Source: JBCCQH01 sp039024435 (GTDB lineage: Bacteria > Bacteroidota > Bacteroidia > J057 > JADKCL01). Taken from it: DNA of 62,724 bases. Position 1 is the stretch's first letter. The number at the start of each line of letters is the position of its first letter. The position numbers were made by a program, and so were the translations under genes. Below are positions 9,688-19,316 of this stretch, in pieces. The stretch is taken from positions 1 through 62,724 of the forward strand of contig JBCCQH010000032.1 in NCBI GenBank assembly GCA_039024435.1, in the 5' to 3' direction. The notes under the pieces were generated by a model. That model ran no database searches, was not told the DNA's origin, and was given only the letters and a program-made list of their open reading frames with translations.

Positions 9688-10650
9688 ATGCCCCGTACAG
9701 AATATACTTACGATCAGATCAAGCCGCTCATCGTGTCCGAAGAGGTCGAGGGCCGGAAAATGTTTGCCGAATTTGCCCTGCCGGGTTCGGATCAGGTCTT
9801 TGAAGCCAGCGCTTCGATTCGCCGTTCCCGCGACATGGGCAGTATGGTGAAGCAGCAGGTATCCCGTTCGGTCGTACGGGAAGTACGCCGGACGGTCGGC
9901 AGCCTTTTGCGTGGTCTTTTGGGTGGGGGAATGCTCGGTCGCACCGCACGTCAGGTGGTCAACACCACGACCAATCAGCAGGCCCGCAACCTCGCCAATG
10001 CGCCTTCGCGCTCGGAAAAAGAAGCCGCCGTGGTAGAAGCATTTGGCCGGGTGGCATCGAATTTCCACTTTGATGCCGCCTCCGGTGGGTGGCGTTCGCC
10101 CTCGCTTGCCGGTGCCGCTGGTGCCGCTCCGAGTGCCAAAGCAGTCGAAAAATCGGCTTTTGAGCAGCAGTTGGATGCCAATCCGGTCAACGATAAGTTT
10201 GCCCGCAGCGTATTGGCCCGGATGCTCGCCCACATCGCCTACGCCGACGGTTCCATCGCCGATGAGGAAAAGGAATTCTTCACCAATGCCATTCCCGCCG
10301 AGTACGGTGACCTCGCCTCGCTCGCGAATGCCGATCCCATTTCGGCGGTAGAGTCGGAAGAAATTGCCCGCGGTGCCCGCGAAAGCATTTACGCAATGGC
10401 GTGGGTGATCTCAGCCATTGATATGGATGTGGACCCGGCAGAAGTCGCCCTGCTCACCGAGTACGGGAACAAGTTTGCGATTCCTGCCGCCCGGCAAAAG
10501 GAGCTGGAAACGACCGCCAAGACTTACGTATTGGAAGGTTACTTGAGTGTGGACATCAGCCGGGAAGACCTCTTTGCGCTGGCCGCCAAAGTCGACCTTT
10601 CCCAAGAAGACGCCGAGCGCGCCAAAATCCGCTGGATCAAGCGCCAGTAG
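9688..10650 (+). CDS. TerB-like domain protein, 320 aa
   Basis: The N-terminal 160 residues (start MPRTEYTYDQIKPLIVSEEV) contain a glycine-rich hydrophobic stretch (SLLRGLLGGGMLGRTA) and a low-complexity Ala/Gly segment. Residues of about 170-310 resemble the TerB (tellurite-resistance/DjlA-like) helical fold: ARMLAHIAYADGSIADEEKE and a second DMDVDPAEVALLTEY turn, each with the acidic A-D-G/D-x-x-x-E pattern typical of this fold, which binds metal in some members. No signal peptide is present, so it is probably cytoplasmic and perhaps associated with the inner face of the membrane. Its role is unknown; TerB-like domains occur in stress-response modules. A strong terminator follows directly. 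The assignment of the domain is by pattern only. Confidence 0.8.
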   Translation: MPRTEYTYDQIKPLIVSEEVEGRKMFAEFALPGSDQVFEASASIRRSRDMGSMVKQQVSRSVVREVRRTVGSLLRGLLGGGMLGRTARQVVNTTTNQQARNLANAPSRSEKEAAVVEAFGRVASNFHFDAASGGWRSPSLAGAAGAAPSAKAVEKSAFEQQLDANPVNDKFARSVLARMLAHIAYADGSIADEEKEFFTNAIPAEYGDLASLANADPISAVESEEIARGARESIYAMAWVISAIDMDVDPAEVALLTEYGNKFAIPAARQKELETTAKTYVLEGYLSVDISREDLFALAAKVDLSQEDAERAKIRWIKRQ

Positions 10651-10676
10651 GAGAACATCCGCTTCCCAAATGATTT

Positions 10677-10717
10677 GCCCGTGGCTGCCCCTATTTCCGT
10701 GCAGCCACGGGCTTTTT
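10677..10717 (+). terminator. Rho-independent terminator after the TerB-like gene
   Basis: A perfect 12-bp stem (GCCCGTGGCTGC paired with GCAGCCACGGGC) with a 12-base loop is followed by TTTTT. It lies 26 bases after the stop codon at 10650. Confidence 0.9.
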
Positions 10718-10911
10718 GCGTGGCTTCTGGGTTGAACTGCTGCGGATTTGGGGTTCTGCGTCTGGATTGCGGTGGCGGTGAGATGCCCCCAATTGTTTCA
10801 TTGCGCTGGATGAGCACGCTGCTCGCTTGCCACGGGTGACCACCGAGAACGCCCCCACCTTGTTATTGCGATCACCTCCCTTTGCGGCTTTCGCCAGGAC
10901 AAGTAGGGTAG

Positions 10912-11262
10912 CTACTTAGGTTTCGACGGTCGATTGTGGGAAATGTGCCGCTGGGCTTTGCTTTTGAAGCGTTTGATGTCTTCGGAACGGAGCTTGCTGT
11001 GCTTCGCCTTGCGACCGGTGACGTGGCGCCGCCAGCGGCGAAAACTGCCTTTCCGCAAGTGGTAACGCATCAATTCGATGACTTGCTTTTCGGCCAGGCC
11101 GAACTGGAACGCGATCGCGGAAAAGGGGGTACGGTCCTCCCAAGCCATTTCAATGACCCGGCTGACCTGATCTTCACTCAAATCAAGGTGGGAAGCATAT
11201 TGGGGAGTGGGTATAGGACTTTCGAGGGAATGGGTGGTTTTTTCGGCGTTTTCGATTTCCAT
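10912..11262 (-). CDS. DUF2805 / TIGR03643 family protein
   Basis: The 116-residue protein contains the family signature VIEMAWEDRTPFSAIAFQFG followed by LAEKQVIELMRYHLRKGSFR and RWRRHVTGRKAKH. This is a small conserved family of unknown function, common in marine Bacteroidota and Proteobacteria; the region looks like a helix-turn-helix followed by a basic patch, so nucleic-acid binding is plausible but unproven. The first 25 residues (MEIENAEKTTHSLESPIPTP) are poorly conserved in character and the true start could be a little later. It is followed on the same strand by nothing for 195 bases until the terminator region of the TerB-like gene. Confidence 0.88.
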   Translation of the reverse strand: MEIENAEKTTHSLESPIPTPQYASHLDLSEDQVSRVIEMAWEDRTPFSAIAFQFGLAEKQVIELMRYHLRKGSFRRWRRHVTGRKAKHSKLRSEDIKRFKSKAQRHISHNRPSKPK

Positions 11263-11351
11263 ACTTTTTTAACCAAAAGAAAAGGGCTTTCGTTTGTAAA
11301 TTTTGCGGTTCTGTCGTGGGACAATTGGTGGTTTGCCGTTCTGGGAAAGAT

Positions 11352-12068
11352 TCATTCAGAGAGACAATGCGCCCAGCCGAAGCGCTCAATGATGGCTTGC
11401 ATCGCGGGCTCGGGCTGGGTGCGAATGACGAGTGATGTACCGGTAAACGGATGGACAAAGCGCAATTCCCGCGCCAGGAAAAGCATGATGTCACAGCCGA
11501 GTTGCTCGCGAAACATCCGGTTGTGGTTGATATCGCCGTGCTTTTTATCCCCGATGATGGGCTTCCGGAGGTGCTGGAAATGTTGGCGAATTTGGCGGTA
11601 CTTGCCCGTTTTCGGGCAAATGCGCACCAGGCTATACCGCGACTGCGCGTAGGGCCGTACCGCAATCGGTACTTCCACTTGCGCCAGGGGCGCGTACTCA
11701 GTTTGTGCTTGGATCCGGCGACCGTCCGCGCGGCGCACGGGATGATCGATCCGCCCGGGCGCTTCAATGAAACCACGCACTACCGCGAGGTATTCCTTCT
11801 GCACCCGATTCCCGGCAAAGGTTCCCATAATGGCCTGAGCGGCTTCCCGGGTGCGGGAAAACAACAGCACCCCGGAAGTGGCCCGGTCCAGCCGGTGGAC
11901 CAGATTGACCGGTTCCTGCAGTTGTTCCCGCAGTCGTCGCACTACCGAGTCGGTATCCTCGGAGATGCGGGTCAGGTGGACGATCAGTTTCGGGGGCTTG
12001 TGGATGGCCAAAAAGTGCGCGTCCTGGTAAATCACCCGCAAGGGCCGAGGCGCACCGTTCGCACTCAT
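11352..12068 (-). CDS. truC: tRNA pseudouridine synthase C (TruC-like)
   Basis: The 238-residue protein has the RluA/TruC catalytic motif HRLDRATSGVLLFSR with the nucleophilic Asp, an N-terminal strand VIYQDAHFLAIHKPPKLIVH, and the C-terminal CPKTGKYRQIRQHFQHLRKP with IIGDKKHGDINHNRMFR, which is the characteristic TruC version of the RluA family. TruC converts U65 in tRNA to pseudouridine. Length matches the family. The start codon overlaps the stop of the upstream TraB-like gene in an ATGA arrangement, so the two are probably translationally coupled. Confidence 0.93.
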   Translation of the reverse strand: MSANGAPRPLRVIYQDAHFLAIHKPPKLIVHLTRISEDTDSVVRRLREQLQEPVNLVHRLDRATSGVLLFSRTREAAQAIMGTFAGNRVQKEYLAVVRGFIEAPGRIDHPVRRADGRRIQAQTEYAPLAQVEVPIAVRPYAQSRYSLVRICPKTGKYRQIRQHFQHLRKPIIGDKKHGDINHNRMFREQLGCDIMLFLARELRFVHPFTGTSLVIRTQPEPAMQAIIERFGWAHCLSE

Positions 12069-12931
12069 TGCAAAGCCCGCACGGTGTAGCCGGACTTGCG
12101 GAGCAACTGGATTACGCCTTCTTCCCCGGGGAGGTGCAGGGCACCTACCGCCACGAAAGTCGAGCGCGATTTCATCAGGGGTTCCATGCGTTCGGCCATG
12201 CGGTGGTTGCGGTCCACAATCAATGCCATTTCAAAATCATCGCCCATATCGGCTTCCTCCGACAATTTCATCAGCTTTTCCAGGTCGCCTTTCATGTAGT
12301 ACTTGAGCATTTTTTTCATGGCTTTCTTGCCGCCGTCGTCTTTGCCCGCGACCATGTCCATGACCATGCGCACTTGGGCGTCTTTGTCCATGGTATTGAT
12401 GGCCCCAATTTGCTCGTCGATGGTTTCAAGCCCCGCGAGTTCTTTGTTGGCCCGTTTGGCTTGCTTGTAGAAATACAAGTCCAGGGCCTCGCCCATATTC
12501 GACTTGAAAGAGGACTGGATCATCATCGAATACAGGAAGAAAGGCGAAAAATCATTGAAGGTGGTCATGTCGGTGTGGTACTTTTCCCGCATGAAGGTGC
12601 TGAGGGAATCCCACTGCTCGGCGGCAAACATATCTTCCAGTTTGCCCTCCTTGAGTTTCATCATCTCCATCATTTCCGTAGGATCGATATCGTCCGGGTG
12701 GAGTTCCATCGCAAATCCTTGGGCGCCTTCAAAGCTGGGCATCACCGACTTGCTGAATTTGAACGCCCGCTTATCCGCGACGTGCATGGTTCCGTACAGG
12801 TAGGAGGGGGATTCGAGTCCGTTTCCACTGATTTCCCAAAGGAGGGATTTGGCCTCCTGGGCATCAACGGCGCTGGCATTGAACAGAAACGGAAAAATGA
12901 GCAATGCAAATGCGTAAACCTTGGTGTTCAT
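12065..12931 (-). CDS. TraB/GumN family protein, exported
   Basis: The 288-residue product has a clear signal peptide (MNTKVYAFALLIFPFLFNAS, then AVDAQE). The mature part shows the TraB/GumN (Tiki-like) motifs: LYGTMHVADKRAF near the N-terminus, a central GLETIDEQI and a C-terminal FVAVGALHLPGEEGVIQLLR. The GTxH, ExxE-type and GxxH residues are those thought to build a metal site in the erythromycin-esterase/Tiki superfamily, so a periplasmic or surface metalloprotease-like activity is possible, but the bacterial members are not biochemically defined. An in-frame ATG five codons upstream (12946) is less likely because it adds residues before the basic N-terminus. The stop overlaps truC by four bases. 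Confidence 0.9.
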   Translation of the reverse strand: MNTKVYAFALLIFPFLFNASAVDAQEAKSLLWEISGNGLESPSYLYGTMHVADKRAFKFSKSVMPSFEGAQGFAMELHPDDIDPTEMMEMMKLKEGKLEDMFAAEQWDSLSTFMREKYHTDMTTFNDFSPFFLYSMMIQSSFKSNMGEALDLYFYKQAKRANKELAGLETIDEQIGAINTMDKDAQVRMVMDMVAGKDDGGKKAMKKMLKYYMKGDLEKLMKLSEEADMGDDFEMALIVDRNHRMAERMEPLMKSRSTFVAVGALHLPGEEGVIQLLRKSGYTVRALQ

Positions 12932-13043
12932 AAGGGATTGATCCAATTTTTATCCGGTGAGCACGGTTTGTTTCGGTTGCAGAAGAAAATAGGGGTGGCA
13001 GCTTTTTGGGGGAAGTTACGCAAGTTGCGTGAAATGAACTGGG

Positions 13044-13084
13044 TAAAAATGAAAAGCAGGCCAGAACCCTACTAACCTGCTTTT
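13044..13084 (-). terminator. Rho-independent terminator of sucC
   Basis: Read on the minus strand, a perfect 9-bp stem AAAAGCAGG/CCTGCTTTT with a 15-base loop is followed by CATTTTT. It lies 28 bases beyond the sucC stop. The flanking A and T runs could make it work in both directions, although no plus-strand gene ends here. Confidence 0.8.
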
Positions 13085-13112
13085 ACGAAATTAATACCGA
13101 AAAGTTTACTCT

Positions 13113-14315
13113 TTATGCTACATCGCCGAGGGCCGCTTTCACTTCGTGGGCTGCTTCGGCGAGCGTTATCGCTGATCTTACTTCGAGGCCGGATTCGTTG
13201 ATGATTTGGGCGGCCTCAACCGCGTTGGTGCCTTGTAGACGGACAATGATCGGGACTTTGATGTCGCCGATGTTTTTGTACGCTTCGACTACCCCGCGGG
13301 CTACTCTATCACAACGAACAATTCCTCCAAATATGTTTACGAGGATCGCTTCGACCCGGGGATCGCGCAAAATGATTCGGAAACCGGCTTCTACCGTTTC
13401 CGCATTGGCTTTGCCGCCGACGTCGAGGAAGTTGGCGGGTTCACCGCCGGAGAGCTTGATCATGTCCATGGTGGCCATGGCCAATCCGGCTCCATTCACC
13501 ATGCAACCGACATTGCCATCAAGGTTGATGTAGTTGAGGTGGTGGGAGGAAGCTTCGACTTCGAGAGGATCTTCTTCATCCTTGTCGCGCATGGCTTCGA
13601 GATCAGGATGCCGGTAAAGGGCATTGTCGTCGATGTCCATTTTGCAGTCCACGGCAATGATTTTGTCGTCGGACGTTTTGAGCATCGGATTGATCTCAAG
13701 CAGCGAGCAGTCATTGGCCACGTACGCATTGTAAATTTTGCCAATGAATTTCACCGCGTTTTTGAAAGCGGTGCCAGTAAAGCCGAGCTTGAAGGCAATT
13801 TTCCGGGCGAGGTAGGGCTGCATGCCTACCACGGGATCAATTGTTTCCTTGACGATTTTCTCCGGGTGCTTCTCGGCGACTTCTTCAATGTCCATTCCTC
13901 CCTCAGCGGAAGCCATGACCACTAAATTGCCGGAGACCCGGTCCAGCGTAATCGAAAAGTAATACTCCTTGGGATCGTTTTCGCCCGGATAAAAGACATC
14001 CTGAGCGATGAGCAATCGGCGAACCAGCTTGCCTTCGGGACCAGTTTGGTGGGTGACCAGGGTCATGCCTAAAATTTGGTCCGCGATGGTTTTTACTTCT
14101 TCGAGGGACTTAGCGATTTTCACGCCGCCTCCCTTGCCGCGGCCGCCCGCATGAATTTGTGCTTTGAGCACATACCATTCTTTACCGGTAGGATTTTCGT
14201 AAAGGCTTTTTGCCGCCTCCACGGCTTCTTCAACCGAGAATGCAACCGTGCCGTTTTGGATGGGAACGCCGTGGCGGGCGATCACCTCTTTGGCTTGGTA
14301 TTCGTGCAGTTTCAT
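13113..14315 (-). CDS. sucC: Succinyl-CoA ligase [ADP-forming] subunit beta
   Basis: The 400-residue protein begins MKLHEYQAKEVIARHGVPIQ and shows the ATP-grasp features KAQIHAGGRGKGGGVK, the Mg-nucleotide region LLEINPMLKTSDDKIIAVD, the CoA-ligase GNVGCMVNGAGLAMATMD and the C-terminal NIFGGIVRCDRVARGVVEA. It catalyses the substrate-level phosphorylation step of the TCA cycle together with SucD, which is not in this window, as is common in Bacteroidota where sucC and sucD are unlinked. Length is normal for the family. A strong terminator follows, so it is probably transcribed alone. Confidence 0.97.
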   Translation of the reverse strand: MKLHEYQAKEVIARHGVPIQNGTVAFSVEEAVEAAKSLYENPTGKEWYVLKAQIHAGGRGKGGGVKIAKSLEEVKTIADQILGMTLVTHQTGPEGKLVRRLLIAQDVFYPGENDPKEYYFSITLDRVSGNLVVMASAEGGMDIEEVAEKHPEKIVKETIDPVVGMQPYLARKIAFKLGFTGTAFKNAVKFIGKIYNAYVANDCSLLEINPMLKTSDDKIIAVDCKMDIDDNALYRHPDLEAMRDKDEEDPLEVEASSHHLNYINLDGNVGCMVNGAGLAMATMDMIKLSGGEPANFLDVGGKANAETVEAGFRIILRDPRVEAILVNIFGGIVRCDRVARGVVEAYKNIGDIKVPIIVRLQGTNAVEAAQIINESGLEVRSAITLAEAAHEVKAALGDVA

Positions 14316-14899
14316 AGATTACTTTTCGTGCTGTGAAGCGATTCTGTTTTATCAAAGAACAATATTAAAAGCTACGAAAACGATTTCAAAGAAAAAAATG
14401 CAAATCTTGCAATTATGATTTTCCGATTGCCGCTTCGCTGAATTTCCAATTGCCTGATTTCTGATTTCAAATGGGCGCAGAAAGATCTCCAATTGCTTGA
14501 TTTCCAGTTTTCAATGGGCGCGTTTGGAACGCGCAACCTTCAATCAATAGGGGAACCAGCGAAACTTGATCGTTCCCGTAGACGCTTTCAAATTTATCAA
14601 TTTGAACACCGCGCGGCGGCGGATTTTCATTTTTAAATTTCCAATTTATCGATTTGCGAGCAAGAGAAACGGTCCCATCAAGTTTGAACTTTGGGAGGTA
14701 TAAATGGTGCAAAATGGGCTGGCCATGACCGACCGCTGCGATCAAGAGAAAACGAATGAGGTCCTAGCCAGCGCAAACCTCGGCAGGAGTATCGTGCAAA
14801 ATCAGTAAAGCCGCCCCATACCGACGAAATAAACCTAAAAAGACGTTCAGGAGAGATCGAAAATCAGAAATCAGAAATCGAAAATCAGTAATTTCCCCC
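14316..14899. repeat. Intergenic repeat patchwork between sucC and the dehydratase gene
   Basis: No convincing gene. The region holds repeated short modules that recur in other gaps: AATTTCCAATTG/CCTGATTTC words at 14440-14510, the palindrome GCGCGTTTGGAACGCGC at 14518-14534, the module AAATTTATCAATTTGAACACC followed by GCGCGGCGGCGG at 14590-14625, and a run of GAAATCAG words (ATCGAAAATCAGAAATCAGA) at 14855-14888 directly before the ATG of the next gene. The divergent promoters of sucC and the dehydratase must lie here but I could not place them. Confidence 0.6.
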
Positions 14900-15871
14900 A
14901 TGAATCCATTCCCTTCGGCGAAAGAATTGCGGGCGGCAGCGCTGCGGTGTGCTCCTCTGATTCACCTTACGCCGGTTTTGACCTCGGCGACTTTGGATGC
15001 GATGACCGGCGCTTCGTTGTTTTTTAAGTGCGAAAACTTCCAAAAAATCGGTGCGTTTAAGATCCGGGGGGCAACCAATTTCATGCATTCGTTGCCCCGG
15101 GAACAAATGAAAAAAGGCGTGGTCACCCATTCCAGCGGTAACCACGCCCAGGCCGTCGCCAAAACGGCGCGCGACCTCGGCGTTCCGGCCTACATCGTGA
15201 TGCCCGAAACGGCTCCGGCTGTCAAAGTCGCGGCAGTCCGGGGCTACGGCGCGGAAGTCATCGTGTGTACTCCGACCCTGGAAGCGCGCGAAACCACCGC
15301 CCAATCGGTGATCGACCGCACCGGCGCCACCTTTGTCCATCCCTACGACGACGACCGTGTCATCCTCGGCCAAAGCACCTGCGCTCAGGAACTGCTTGAA
15401 GACTACGGGCCGTTTGACATCGTGATGGCACCGGTTGGGGGCGGCGGACTGCTCGGAGGCACCGCCCTGGCGGTCCACCATTTTGCGCCCGGGACCCAAG
15501 TCATTGCGGCCGAACCCGCAGCGGCCGACGATGCCTACCGCTCCTTTAAAGCCCGTCAACACTTTCCTTCAGAAAACCCGCAAACCATCGGCGATGGACT
15601 GCTGACCTCAGTAGGAAAACGCAATTTTGAGATGCTGCTGGAACTGGTCGACGACGTGGTGACCTGTTCCGAAGCCGGGATCGTACGCGCCATGCGCCTG
15701 ATCTGGGAGCGCATGAAAATCATCATCGAACCGAGCTGCGCCGTTCCCCTGGCCTGCATTCTCGAAGGCAAGGTCGCGGTCAAAGGGAAAAAAATCGGAA
15801 TCATTCTCACCGGCGGAAATGTCGATTTAGATCGCTTCTTTTCCCAATTTTCCCCGAACGAAGGCCAGTAA
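14900..15871 (+). CDS. Threonine dehydratase / serine racemase-like PLP enzyme
   Basis: The 323-residue protein is a fold-type II PLP enzyme with Schiff-base Lys54 in NFQKIGAFKIRGATN, the substrate loop HSSGNHAQAVA, the phosphate-binding PVGGGGLLGGTAL and the C-terminal GIILTGGNVDLDRF. The absence of a C-terminal ACT regulatory domain and the length fit the catabolic/short threonine dehydratase or serine racemase group, which cannot be separated from sequence alone. It would deaminate L-threonine to 2-oxobutanoate and/or L-serine to pyruvate. The start is the only ATG before the conserved N-terminus and directly follows an AGAAATC repeat tract. Confidence 0.9.
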   Translation: MNPFPSAKELRAAALRCAPLIHLTPVLTSATLDAMTGASLFFKCENFQKIGAFKIRGATNFMHSLPREQMKKGVVTHSSGNHAQAVAKTARDLGVPAYIVMPETAPAVKVAAVRGYGAEVIVCTPTLEARETTAQSVIDRTGATFVHPYDDDRVILGQSTCAQELLEDYGPFDIVMAPVGGGGLLGGTALAVHHFAPGTQVIAAEPAAADDAYRSFKARQHFPSENPQTIGDGLLTSVGKRNFEMLLELVDDVVTCSEAGIVRAMRLIWERMKIIIEPSCAVPLACILEGKVAVKGKKIGIILTGGNVDLDRFFSQFSPNEGQ

Positions 15872-16172
15872 GTAGCTCGGAGCGAGCGCCGGGGATTTTT
15901 GTTTCCCCCCAAAATTTTTTTAGATTGAAAGTGCATTTGGTAACATCGCATTTATAAATCAATAGAAAAACAACGCTTTCAAATTGCGCAGTTTGCGCAA
16001 CCATATAACTCATGCATGATCAACTGATGGCCGGATAATACCGTGGTCCGGTCCCCGTGATTCAAGGAACGCACTTTGACAACTTAAATCGATCTTTATA
16101 TCCGCTCAATGAAACGGATCAGGCATTTATTGCCAAAATCCATTGATTCTGTATCTGCTAAATACGTGAACT
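15872..16172. other. Intergenic region with small hairpins
   Basis: No gene seen in these 301 bases. After the stop there is a GCTCG-GAG-CGAGC hairpin and a GGGGATTTTTGTTTCCCC inverted repeat that may act as a weak terminator (15876-15909). Further on there is a perfect TTGCGCA-GTT-TGCGCAA hairpin at 15984-16000 and a CCGGA...TCCGG inverted repeat near 16032-16052, then AT-rich sequence leading to the metalloprotease ATG. Possible regulatory function of the hairpins is unproven. Confidence 0.4.
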
Positions 16173-19100
16173 ATGAGAGCTAATTATTTATTTCTTATCG
16201 CCCTGCTGGTGGGTGGAACGCTGTACGCCCAGAATTCCATCAAGCCGGCGGACCTTGTGCAATACCACAAGGGACGTAATCAATTGTTTTCTGCGGTCAA
16301 TGACATTCTTGCGCCGCAGAATACCTCTATCCGGAACCGTCCGGAAATCATGAACGAGGTGAGCGAGGCGCTCCTCCTCTCCTTCAGTGCGCAAAATGCC
16401 CGCCAAATCGGGCAGCAAGTGCCACTCACCATGACCCTCGATATTCCCACCGCCGACAATGGCGTACTGGAAATTGAACTCGTGCAAGTCAACATCTTTT
16501 CGCCGGAATTCTGGGTTCACACCTCAGAAGGGCAGACCATTGCTCCGGAGTTGGGAACCCATTACCGTGGGGTTATCAAAGGAAGGACCAATTCCCTGGC
16601 CGCCTTTTCCTTTTTTGACGATCAGGTGGTGGGCTTTGCGAGTATTCCCCGGGTCGGAAACTACGTAGTAGGACCGCTAAACGGCGACAATCCCGCCCGT
16701 GAGCACATCGTGTACAACGACCGGGACCTGTTGTTGCAAGCTTCCTGGGAATGCCACACCGAAGACGATGGGGGTGGATACACCCAAGAGCAATTGCTGC
16801 CGACCCACGGCCGTGCGCTTTCGGAGTGTGTGCGCATCTACTACGAGGTGGACTACGACGTCTACTCGGACAAGGGTTCGGGTACGGCGGGTTTTGTGGC
16901 GGCTGAATTCAACGAAATCGCCACCCTGTACGCCAATGAGAGCATCAACTACCTGCTCAATGAGGTGTACATCAACACCACCAGCAGCAGTGCCTACAGC
17001 AATGGCAATTCCAGCTCCTTGCTGAACCAATTCAAGTCGCGCACCAGTTCCATCAACGGTGCGACCTTGGGCCACCTGATCACCTACCGCACGAGCGGCG
17101 GGGTCGCGGCCGGTTTTGAAGGCATTTGCAATTCCAATGTCGACAACAGCTTGTGCATCTCTGACATCTATGGAAACTTCAGCACGGTGCCCACCTACTC
17201 CTGGGACATCATGGTGCAGACCCACGAGATGGGCCACTTGAACGGTTCCCGCCACACGCACGCCTGCGTCTGGAACGGGAACAATACCGCCATTGACGGC
17301 TGTGCCGGTGGGACCGAAGGGTCTTGCTCAGTTCCGGGTTATCCCTCTGGCGGTGGGACCATCATGAGCTACTGCCACATCCAGAGCGTCGGCATCAACC
17401 TGGCCAATGGCTTCGGTCCGCAGCCGGGCAATGTCATCCGGGGTTGGGTCCAAAATGCAAATTGTCTCTCGGCCTGCGATGGCGGCGGCGGTGACCGCTG
17501 TACCAACAGCATCAGCAGTTATCCCTACACGGAAAACTATGAAGGGGGGATCACTTGGTCCCAGAATACGAACGACGACTTCAACTGGATTTCCCGCAGC
17601 GGTTCGACGCCTTCGAGCAATACCGGCCCGAGCAGTGCCGCTCAGGGTTCGCAGTACGCTTACATGGAAGTGTCCAGTCCGAACTATCCCAGCCGGAACG
17701 CGATCATGACTTCGCCTTGTTTTGATCTGACTTCCCTGAACAATCCCGAGATTTCCTTCCAGTACCACGCCTACGGAGCTACGGTCGGCAATCTGCGGCT
17801 GGAAGTGAGCACCGACGGCAACAATTGGAACGCGATCTGGTCCATTTCTGGTGATCAGGGCAATGTCTGGCGCTCGGCGGCAATCAGCCTCTCCGGCTAC
17901 AGCAACGAAACCGAATTGCAATTCCGCTTCAATGGGACCTCCGGCTCTAGCTATACCGGTGATATATGCGTGGACGATCTGCGCGTCGGAAACGCTTCCG
18001 GTGGTGGGGGCGGCCAGCAATACGCTTCGCTTCCTTACTCCACCGGGTTTGAGAGCGGTAGCTTCGACACCTATTGGAGCACCCAGTCCAGCGCATCGGT
18101 CGGCCGTGTGCAAGTGACCAATGTCAACGGTCCCTCCGGCAACTACCACGTGACCCTGGACGTCACCACGAACAACAATTTCAGCCAGAACGAAGCCCGG
18201 CTGCACCTCAACCTGGCCGGCGAATCAAACGTCAGCCTGAGCTTTGATTGGAAGGAATTTTCCGATGAAAATCACACCCAGGACGGCGTGTTTTTCTCCG
18301 ACAACGGCGGTAGCTCGTTCACCAAGGTCGCCGATCTCATCAACGGGACGAGCACCTACCAGACGATCAACCTCGACGTCTCGGCCCTGGCCGCGGCCAA
18401 TGGTCTGAGCCTGAGCAGTACGTTTGTGATCAAGTTCCAGCAGTATGACAACTACACGATGACCACCGATGGCCACGCCATCGACAACATCAATGTTTCT
18501 GCCGGCGCGGCGGGTTGCCCGAGCATCAACTTCAACTCGTACACGATCAATAGCTACGGCGGTACCCAAGACCAGGGCACCCACGCCGTGCAGAGTGGGG
18601 GCATCACCTTGTTTCTGCAAAACAATGCCTGGAAATCCATCACCTACAATTACAACGTGACCACCAGTACGGTCATCGAGTTTGATTTCCTTTCCACCTC
18701 GCAAGGCGAGATCCACGGGATCGGCTTTGACAACGACAACAGCATCAGTTCGAACCTGACGTTCAAGGTTCACGGTACCCAGGCTTGGGGCATCGGGAAC
18801 TACGACAACTATTCTGGGGCTTCCTGGCGGAGCTACACCATTCCGGTGGGCAGCTTCTACACCGGCAGCTTCAACCGGCTGACCTTTACCTGCGACAATG
18901 ACGCGGCCCCGACGACGGGCAACGCTTACTTCCGCAACGTGAAGGTGTACGAGGGCAGTTGTTCCACTCCTGCTTCCCTCGGGACGCAACCTCAAGCCAA
19001 TGGCCCCATCGAAGCGATCCTGGGCGACCAGGAGGAATTCAACTTCGAAGTCTTCCCGATGCCGGTCATCGACCGGATGATCACCGCGCTAGATGCCGAA

Positions 19101-19277
19101 AATGGCCTTTACGAGATCGAATTGATCGACCTCAACGGCAAAGCCATCTGGCACAGTGAAATCACAAATTCCCAGCAAGCCCACGACATCAGTCACTTGC
19201 CGGCGGGAATGTATCTCCTCAAGGTCGACCTCGGCGACGGGCGTACGATCACCCGTAAAGTTTCCAAGATTCAATGA
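16173..19277 (+). CDS. Secreted metzincin metalloprotease with MAM-like domain and T9SS sorting tail
   Basis: The 1,034-residue protein starts with a signal peptide (MRANYLFLIALLVGGTLYAQ). After a propeptide-like region the catalytic domain has the metzincin zinc site HEMGHLNGSRH (His351, Glu352, His355, His361) and a Met-turn IMSYCH near residue 398, as in M12B/reprolysin-like proteases. Residues of about 447-606 form a MAM-like module (start YPYTENYEGGITWSQN, end DICVDDLRV); a second beta-sandwich follows at 615-776 and a third at 780-926. The final 80 residues (from NFEVFPMPVIDR, with LPAGMYLLKVDL) are a type A T9SS C-terminal sorting domain, so the enzyme should cross the outer membrane by T9SS and be released or attached to the surface. 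From the MAM-like module onward it is nearly the same as the next gene. Confidence 0.93.
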   Translation: MRANYLFLIALLVGGTLYAQNSIKPADLVQYHKGRNQLFSAVNDILAPQNTSIRNRPEIMNEVSEALLLSFSAQNARQIGQQVPLTMTLDIPTADNGVLEIELVQVNIFSPEFWVHTSEGQTIAPELGTHYRGVIKGRTNSLAAFSFFDDQVVGFASIPRVGNYVVGPLNGDNPAREHIVYNDRDLLLQASWECHTEDDGGGYTQEQLLPTHGRALSECVRIYYEVDYDVYSDKGSGTAGFVAAEFNEIATLYANESINYLLNEVYINTTSSSAYSNGNSSSLLNQFKSRTSSINGATLGHLITYRTSGGVAAGFEGICNSNVDNSLCISDIYGNFSTVPTYSWDIMVQTHEMGHLNGSRHTHACVWNGNNTAIDGCAGGTEGSCSVPGYPSGGGTIMSYCHIQSVGINLANGFGPQPGNVIRGWVQNANCLSACDGGGGDRCTNSISSYPYTENYEGGITWSQNTNDDFNWISRSGSTPSSNTGPSSAAQGSQYAYMEVSSPNYPSRNAIMTSPCFDLTSLNNPEISFQYHAYGATVGNLRLEVSTDGNNWNAIWSISGDQGNVWRSAAISLSGYSNETELQFRFNGTSGSSYTGDICVDDLRVGNASGGGGGQQYASLPYSTGFESGSFDTYWSTQSSASVGRVQVTNVNGPSGNYHVTLDVTTNNNFSQNEARLHLNLAGESNVSLSFDWKEFSDENHTQDGVFFSDNGGSSFTKVADLINGTSTYQTINLDVSALAAANGLSLSSTFVIKFQQYDNYTMTTDGHAIDNINVSAGAAGCPSINFNSYTINSYGGTQDQGTHAVQSGGITLFLQNNAWKSITYNYNVTTSTVIEFDFLSTSQGEIHGIGFDNDNSISSNLTFKVHGTQAWGIGNYDNYSGASWRSYTIPVGSFYTGSFNRLTFTCDNDAAPTTGNAYFRNVKVYEGSCSTPASLGTQPQANGPIEAILGDQEEFNFEVFPMPVIDRMITALDAENGLYEIELIDLNGKAIWHSEITNSQQAHDISHLPAGMYLLKVDLGDGRTITRKVSKIQ

Positions 19278-19316
19278 ACAAATCCATCCAATTAGCAGCA
19301 TTACAATAACGCAAAG

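Noticed and set aside
10677..10717. The hairpin as a riboswitch or REP element
   Set aside because: A perfect stem followed by a T tract directly after a stop codon is best explained as a terminator.
14440..14890. Possible CRISPR-like array from the AATTTCCAATTG and AGAAATC words
   Set aside because: The words are irregularly spaced, too short and without uniform spacers; no cas gene is present.
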